Part shown: in pieces, positions 60,301-64,000 of the stretch
How positions within the stretch are numbered: the stretch's first letter is position 1
How the letters are laid out: the number at the start of each line of letters is the position of its first letter
Assembly (NCBI GenBank): GCA_950295325.1
Contig: OX485805.1
Coordinates: 15,797,501 to 15,861,500, forward strand
Origin: Polytrichum commune
Lineage: Eukaryota; Streptophyta; Polytrichopsida; Polytrichales; Polytrichaceae
Length of the DNA stretch: 64,000 nucleotides
Direction of reading: 5' to 3'
Notes under the pieces: model-generated
What the model was told of the DNA's origin: nothing
Seen by the model: the letters and a program-made list of their open reading frames with translations, nothing else
Databases searched by the model: none
Program-made: the position numbers and the translations under genes

Positions 60301-60606
60301 GCACCTAGAATATACCTGAGAGGAACATTTACACATCTACGGAATAGGCACACTTCGCGCGTGCAGTTCATGACACTGCGTAGTTTCCTTTGTACCTTGG
60401 CAAATCCTGTGTAAAGATTGGGACACACTTGGCCGAGTTTAGCAATGATACTTGTTTAATAATGTAAGAGTAAAGTAATAATGATGGAATTGAAATGTTT
60501 TTGTTGGAATAGTACCTACGAGACCTTGCAAACGAATTTATTGGCATGATTTTGGTTATATGGTGATATGGTGTCCTTGAAATATCAAATTGGAGTCACA
60601 TTGATT

Positions 60607-60720
60607 AGGGCCACTTCACACACGAGACTGAGAGCCCGTGACCATTACACCTCAAGCACTCTCATTGGTGGAAAAGGCGGAGCCGGTCTAAGTTCGCTTC
60701 ACACTACGCTTGAGGCAATG
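60607..60720 (+). mobile_element. Left-end fragment of the TAA-duplicating MITE family
   Basis: The sequence GGGCCACTTCACACACGAGA followed by 'gcccgtgaccattacacctc', 'aagcactctcattggtgg' and 'aagttcgctt' matches the first 110 bp of the MITE at 40287. No matching right end was found downstream, so this is a truncated copy. Confidence 0.75.
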
Positions 60721-60799
60721 AACGGGTAGTGCCGGCAGTTAGTTACGAGCTAGCTGGTTGATTTTGAGAATTTCCGAATGAAATTGGAAAGTTTAGGAA

Positions 60800-62450
60800 G
60801 GGGTTTCGGAAGAAAATGAAGGTTTACGGAAATGGGCCGATTAGAAAAATAAAATGCCGGCATTTCGGCAAGCTGCCCTAGAGTATTCACGGCAAATTGC
60901 CGATTGAGAAATTATTTTCACGGCGGGCAGCCGACCAAATATATATATTTTAGGTAAGGTTTTCAATACTATGCATAGTTGGAGACTATGCCTTGTTGGC
61001 TTGTGGTTTAGGCCCTTTAGGGTTAGAGTGGCTTGTGGTTTAGGGCTCCCCTTGCTTCCCTAAACCAGCTTTGACTCTGTAGTAGTGGAGGTTCCATTTT
61101 CGTTGTCGGTTTCACAAACAAGCACCCTGGACCCTAAATTTGTTGTTACTTCTGTGAGAGAGTTGTTGTGTCGTCGTAGTACCTGCAAGCATGTGTGAGT
61201 TGTGAGGGAGCCGGCCTCTCTGAGTTGTGAAATCTGTGAGTTGTGAAACCTGTGAGCGGAGAAATATTTGTTAGCCGGAGAATACTGAGAGTCGGCCTCT
61301 GTGAGCCGGCGAATTCTGTGCCGGAATGAGCCTGAGCAAGCGAAGTCTGTGCTACGAAGAAAAGTGCCGGAATCAAACCCATAACCCTTGCCCTGAACCC
61401 ACGAGGCATCCTTAAAGCAAAAAAAAAGACAGAGAAAGAGAAGGAGCAGGCGCAGGCGTGGTGTCGCGCACCTCTCCATGAGGAGTGCCCGCAACACCAT
61501 GGGCACAAGGGGGACCCCGGAGTGACACCCGGGACTTGTGGCGTCATTGGTGAGAGGGCCCAAGTACTCTTAGTGTGGGTGAGGGCCCCGGGCGTTAAGA
61601 ACGCCTCTCACCCATGGGGACTAAGTCATGAGGGTAAGGCCATAAGTTGTGAGTAGCTTATGGCGGTGGAATTCTAGAATGCTAAGGAACACCTCAATCG
61701 GAGGTGCTAGCTAGGAGATATGGCCATTTGAGTGGGGCGCTGTCCCGGGACAGCACCCTGGGACAGCAGTGACCTGGGAGTGGTGCCCGGGACTGCCAAG
61801 GTTTGAGGAGCCATAACTTCCTCAATACTTGCCCGAATGGGGCAGGTGAGGGGTCCATAGGCATCTACGCAAAGAGTAGATGACGATAGAGTGGTCGCTT
61901 GAGAGCATCAGACATCATATGTAGAAGTTATGGTGGTCTGAAGCTGCTGGGAGGTTCTAGCCCCAGCGGCTAAGGGAAAATGTCCACTTGGCCCCAACCC
62001 TTGTAGAGAGAGACAAAAGGATACTTGAAGGTGGGGTAGGGGCCCCGCCCAAAGTCCTAGAGGCTTATATGGGTGAGGCGGCTTAGCCGACCGACCCCCC
62101 CGGAGCATACTTGGCAATGTGCTCCGGGTAGTTGTAGTGTTGTTTTGGCAACACGATGATCAACTCAAGAGTGGACTTCCATGGATGGAAGTCCACCTTA
62201 GCCATTGGCTACCTATTAAGGGGAGAGTCCCGAATGCATGTGTAGGAGGGTTTGGTGACCTAGCCATGAGCTTGAAGGTCCGCGGTTTTGGGAGCTAACC
62301 ATGCATGTGCGTGGGATGTGCAGGTTAGCGCTCGTGGCACTTGCTAGGTGGGAAAGGCGGTCAAGCTAAGTGAAGGAAAACTAACAAGGGTTGCGACACG
62401 TGGTGTGGCAAGGGGAGGTGAGGTGAGGTGAAGCATGCATAATTTCATAG
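60800..62450. repeat. GC-rich unresolved repeat-like region, possibly retroelement-derived
   Basis: Base composition shifts sharply from the surroundings. It contains 'gccgg' clusters (60860-61370), a perfect 16-bp palindrome GCTGTCCCGGGACAGC at about 61739, and tracts such as 'ggagtgacacccgggacttg'. It has no conserved coding frame; the overlapping minus-strand frames at 61060-61563 show no family signature. The texture is like the terminal or leader part of an LTR-type element, but no paired repeats or primer-binding site were found, so the class is left open. Confidence 0.35.
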
Positions 62451-62747
62451 TTTTTTTTTCATACTTCAGTTCCTTATTATTTATGTTTCCTTTCAGGAGG
62501 TTCTTCTTCATGACTAAGAGACAGAAATCGATCAAAAAATTTCAAAGTCGGTACCTTTACAGACCATTCTCGATCAAATAAACATCAAATGCTTGCTTGG
62601 GCCTGCACCAGCAGAGAGAAAACCATGGAGAAAGCAATTTTCACTGGTCAACGTGCTTGTGATGAGGCTTTGCAAACCCTCTTCAAAGCAACCTACTTCA
62701 CATGAAAGCAATCTCTTCCATATTCCAAATTTCATGCACTCTGTAAA

Positions 62748-64000
62748 TTGTTGATGTTTGTCAATGCTCCTATTACAGCTAGCATGTATCAAGATGAAAA
62801 AACTTGCAGTGACTTAATAACCTGTATTTCTGCAGTAATAAAAAAAAATTGTACAATTCGAAATTCGAAATTCTTTGGCATTATGATTGATGAATCTACA
62901 TATATCAGTGCCACTGGATATCTTATTATATTTGCCACAATTGTAGAAGAGGGTTTGTCCAAAATTGTTTTCTTAGGGTTGTTACAGTTGGATGGCGGTA
63001 AGAAAGATTCAGCTTCAATTTTTTATTGTGTCATATATATCTCAGTTACGGTTGTGGGATTTAGATTTGTGCAAGTTACTGGTCTTTGGTAGTGGTGGAG
63101 CTAGCAGCATAGTGGGTTCTCAAACCGGTGTTTCAACACGACTCCGCAAAGAGGTAAATTCATTTATCTTGGCTTGTCATTGTGTCGCTCATCGCACGAA
63201 TCTTGTTGCTTTGGATGCTGCCAAAACACCGGATTGTAAGGTTTTGTCCACTAAAATAGATGTTTTGATAAATTCTATTTCAATTTTTTTTCACAAATCA
63301 AGTAAGCGCAAGCATGCGTTGACGACCTTGCAGGAACAATTGTTTGATTAAAACAAAACTATAAAGCGTTATCATAAAATTCGTTGGTTAAGTAGGTGGC
63401 AGGCAATCAATTTCTTTTGTGATTCACTTGAATCTGTCTTTATTTTTTACCAGAATGACAGTGATGTTGTTGCAAAGTCTGTTTTGGAAAAACTGGGTCA
63501 GTTCAAATATATTTATATTTTGTATTTTTTGGCTGACATTCTTCATTCGTTGGCTATGCTGTCAAAGGTGTTTCAAACTGAAGTTCGTGGATGTTACCAC
63601 TGTGGGAAGTATTGTGCGTACTGAAGTAGCTCAAATTCGTATGATGTTCGTTGTCGATTCCTGTGATTTGAATGCTAATGTCTTTAACGATTCCACTGGT
63701 TATCATGTTTTGTATAATTACGGTCCTCACGGTGGGTACTTGAAAAGATTGCAGTCTGAGGTGAGGGGTTCCATGTTTCACAACTTTCAGATGACACGGT
63801 CTGGGCTTGGTACTGACTTGGAAGAGGCTTTGATGTTCCAGAAGAATTTTACACAAACTGTTTGTTCTGCCCTTGATGCATGTTTTTGTGACAATAATTT
63901 GATTTTTTGTTTTAAGATTTTAAATCTGACTAACATGCCTTTAGGGCAAGTGGGCTTGCAAAATTGGTGTGTTTCATAATTAGATATTTTGTTGTGTCAT
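62748..64000 (+). pseudogene. Decayed hAT-superfamily transposase (DUF4371 type), runs off the window
   Basis: Ordered matches to DUF4371/hAT proteins occur. 'FFGIMIDESTYISATGYLII' lies near 62870-62930 (family: MIDESTDIS). 'FLGLLQLDGG' follows, then in the next frame 'GSGGASSIVGSQTGVSTRLR' and 'ACHCVAHRTNLVALDAAK' near 63090-63230, and 'KIRWLSRWQAINFFCDSLESV' near 63380-63440 (family: IRWLSRWQAV). The frame changes near 63020-63080 and a stop lies at about 63349. The C-terminal hAT dimerisation region would lie beyond the window end. Terminal repeats were not found. Confidence 0.83.

Noticed and set aside
60030-60428. 132-codon minus-strand frame upstream of the helicase
   Set aside because: The translation has low complexity and no motif. 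The region looks more like an untranslated leader.
61060-61563. 167- and 133-codon overlapping minus-strand frames
   Set aside because: They overlap each other in different frames in a GC-rich repeat and show no recognisable domain.

Overview
The window looks like nuclear DNA of a land plant. Two of its three host-type genes belong to plant families: a WAVE-DAMPENED2-like (TPX2-domain) microtubule protein and an OVATE-domain-like protein. The third is a 15-exon DExH RNA helicase with short GT-AG introns. The long AT-rich, gene-poor flanks full of DNA-transposon debris (PIF/Harbinger, pogo-like, hAT, many foldback MITEs) would suit a bryophyte, lycophyte or fern with a large genome, but the species cannot be fixed from the sequence. 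No tRNA, rRNA or CRISPR was found.

Layout. 1-18.5 kb holds mobile-element debris: a dispersed 'aaccggtt' repeat (1-230, with further copies at 9.6-10.6 and 35.4-35.6 kb), a decayed pogo-like transposase (2.33-4.05 kb) split by a 410-bp hAT-type MITE with a perfect 8-bp target duplication, a 552-bp TAA-duplicating MITE (9775-10326), and a decayed PIF/Harbinger transposase on the minus strand (about 16.95-17.80 kb). 20.7-22.9 kb holds the two-exon OVATE-like gene (plus strand, GC-AG intron). 25.5-27.9 kb holds the WVD2-like gene (minus strand), convergent with the first. 30.0-31.3 kb holds three diverged tandem units upstream of the WVD2-like gene. 31.5-48.3 kb is again mobile DNA: a 2.3-kb TIR element carrying a 680-bp foldback, a 605-bp and a 500-bp MITE, and a 4.6-kb TAA-flanked element (41094-45688) with a separate 3.46-kb element (42009-45470, CCCTT duplication, TGTCG...CGACA ends) nested inside it. 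The inner element carries one intact 506-codon coiled-coil ORF and no recognisable transposase or polymerase. 48.3-49.2 kb is a 48-bp minisatellite. 49.9-58.5 kb is the helicase gene (minus strand, 1127 aa predicted). 60.6-62.4 kb is a MITE end followed by a GC-rich unresolved repeat, and 62.7-64.0 kb is a decayed hAT (DUF4371-type) transposase running off the window.

The three host genes show no shared pathway. The most unusual object is the nested 3.46-kb element. The second theme is a set of TAA-duplicating MITEs sharing GGGCC-type ends; one of them is proven by an uninterrupted paralogous site in the same window.
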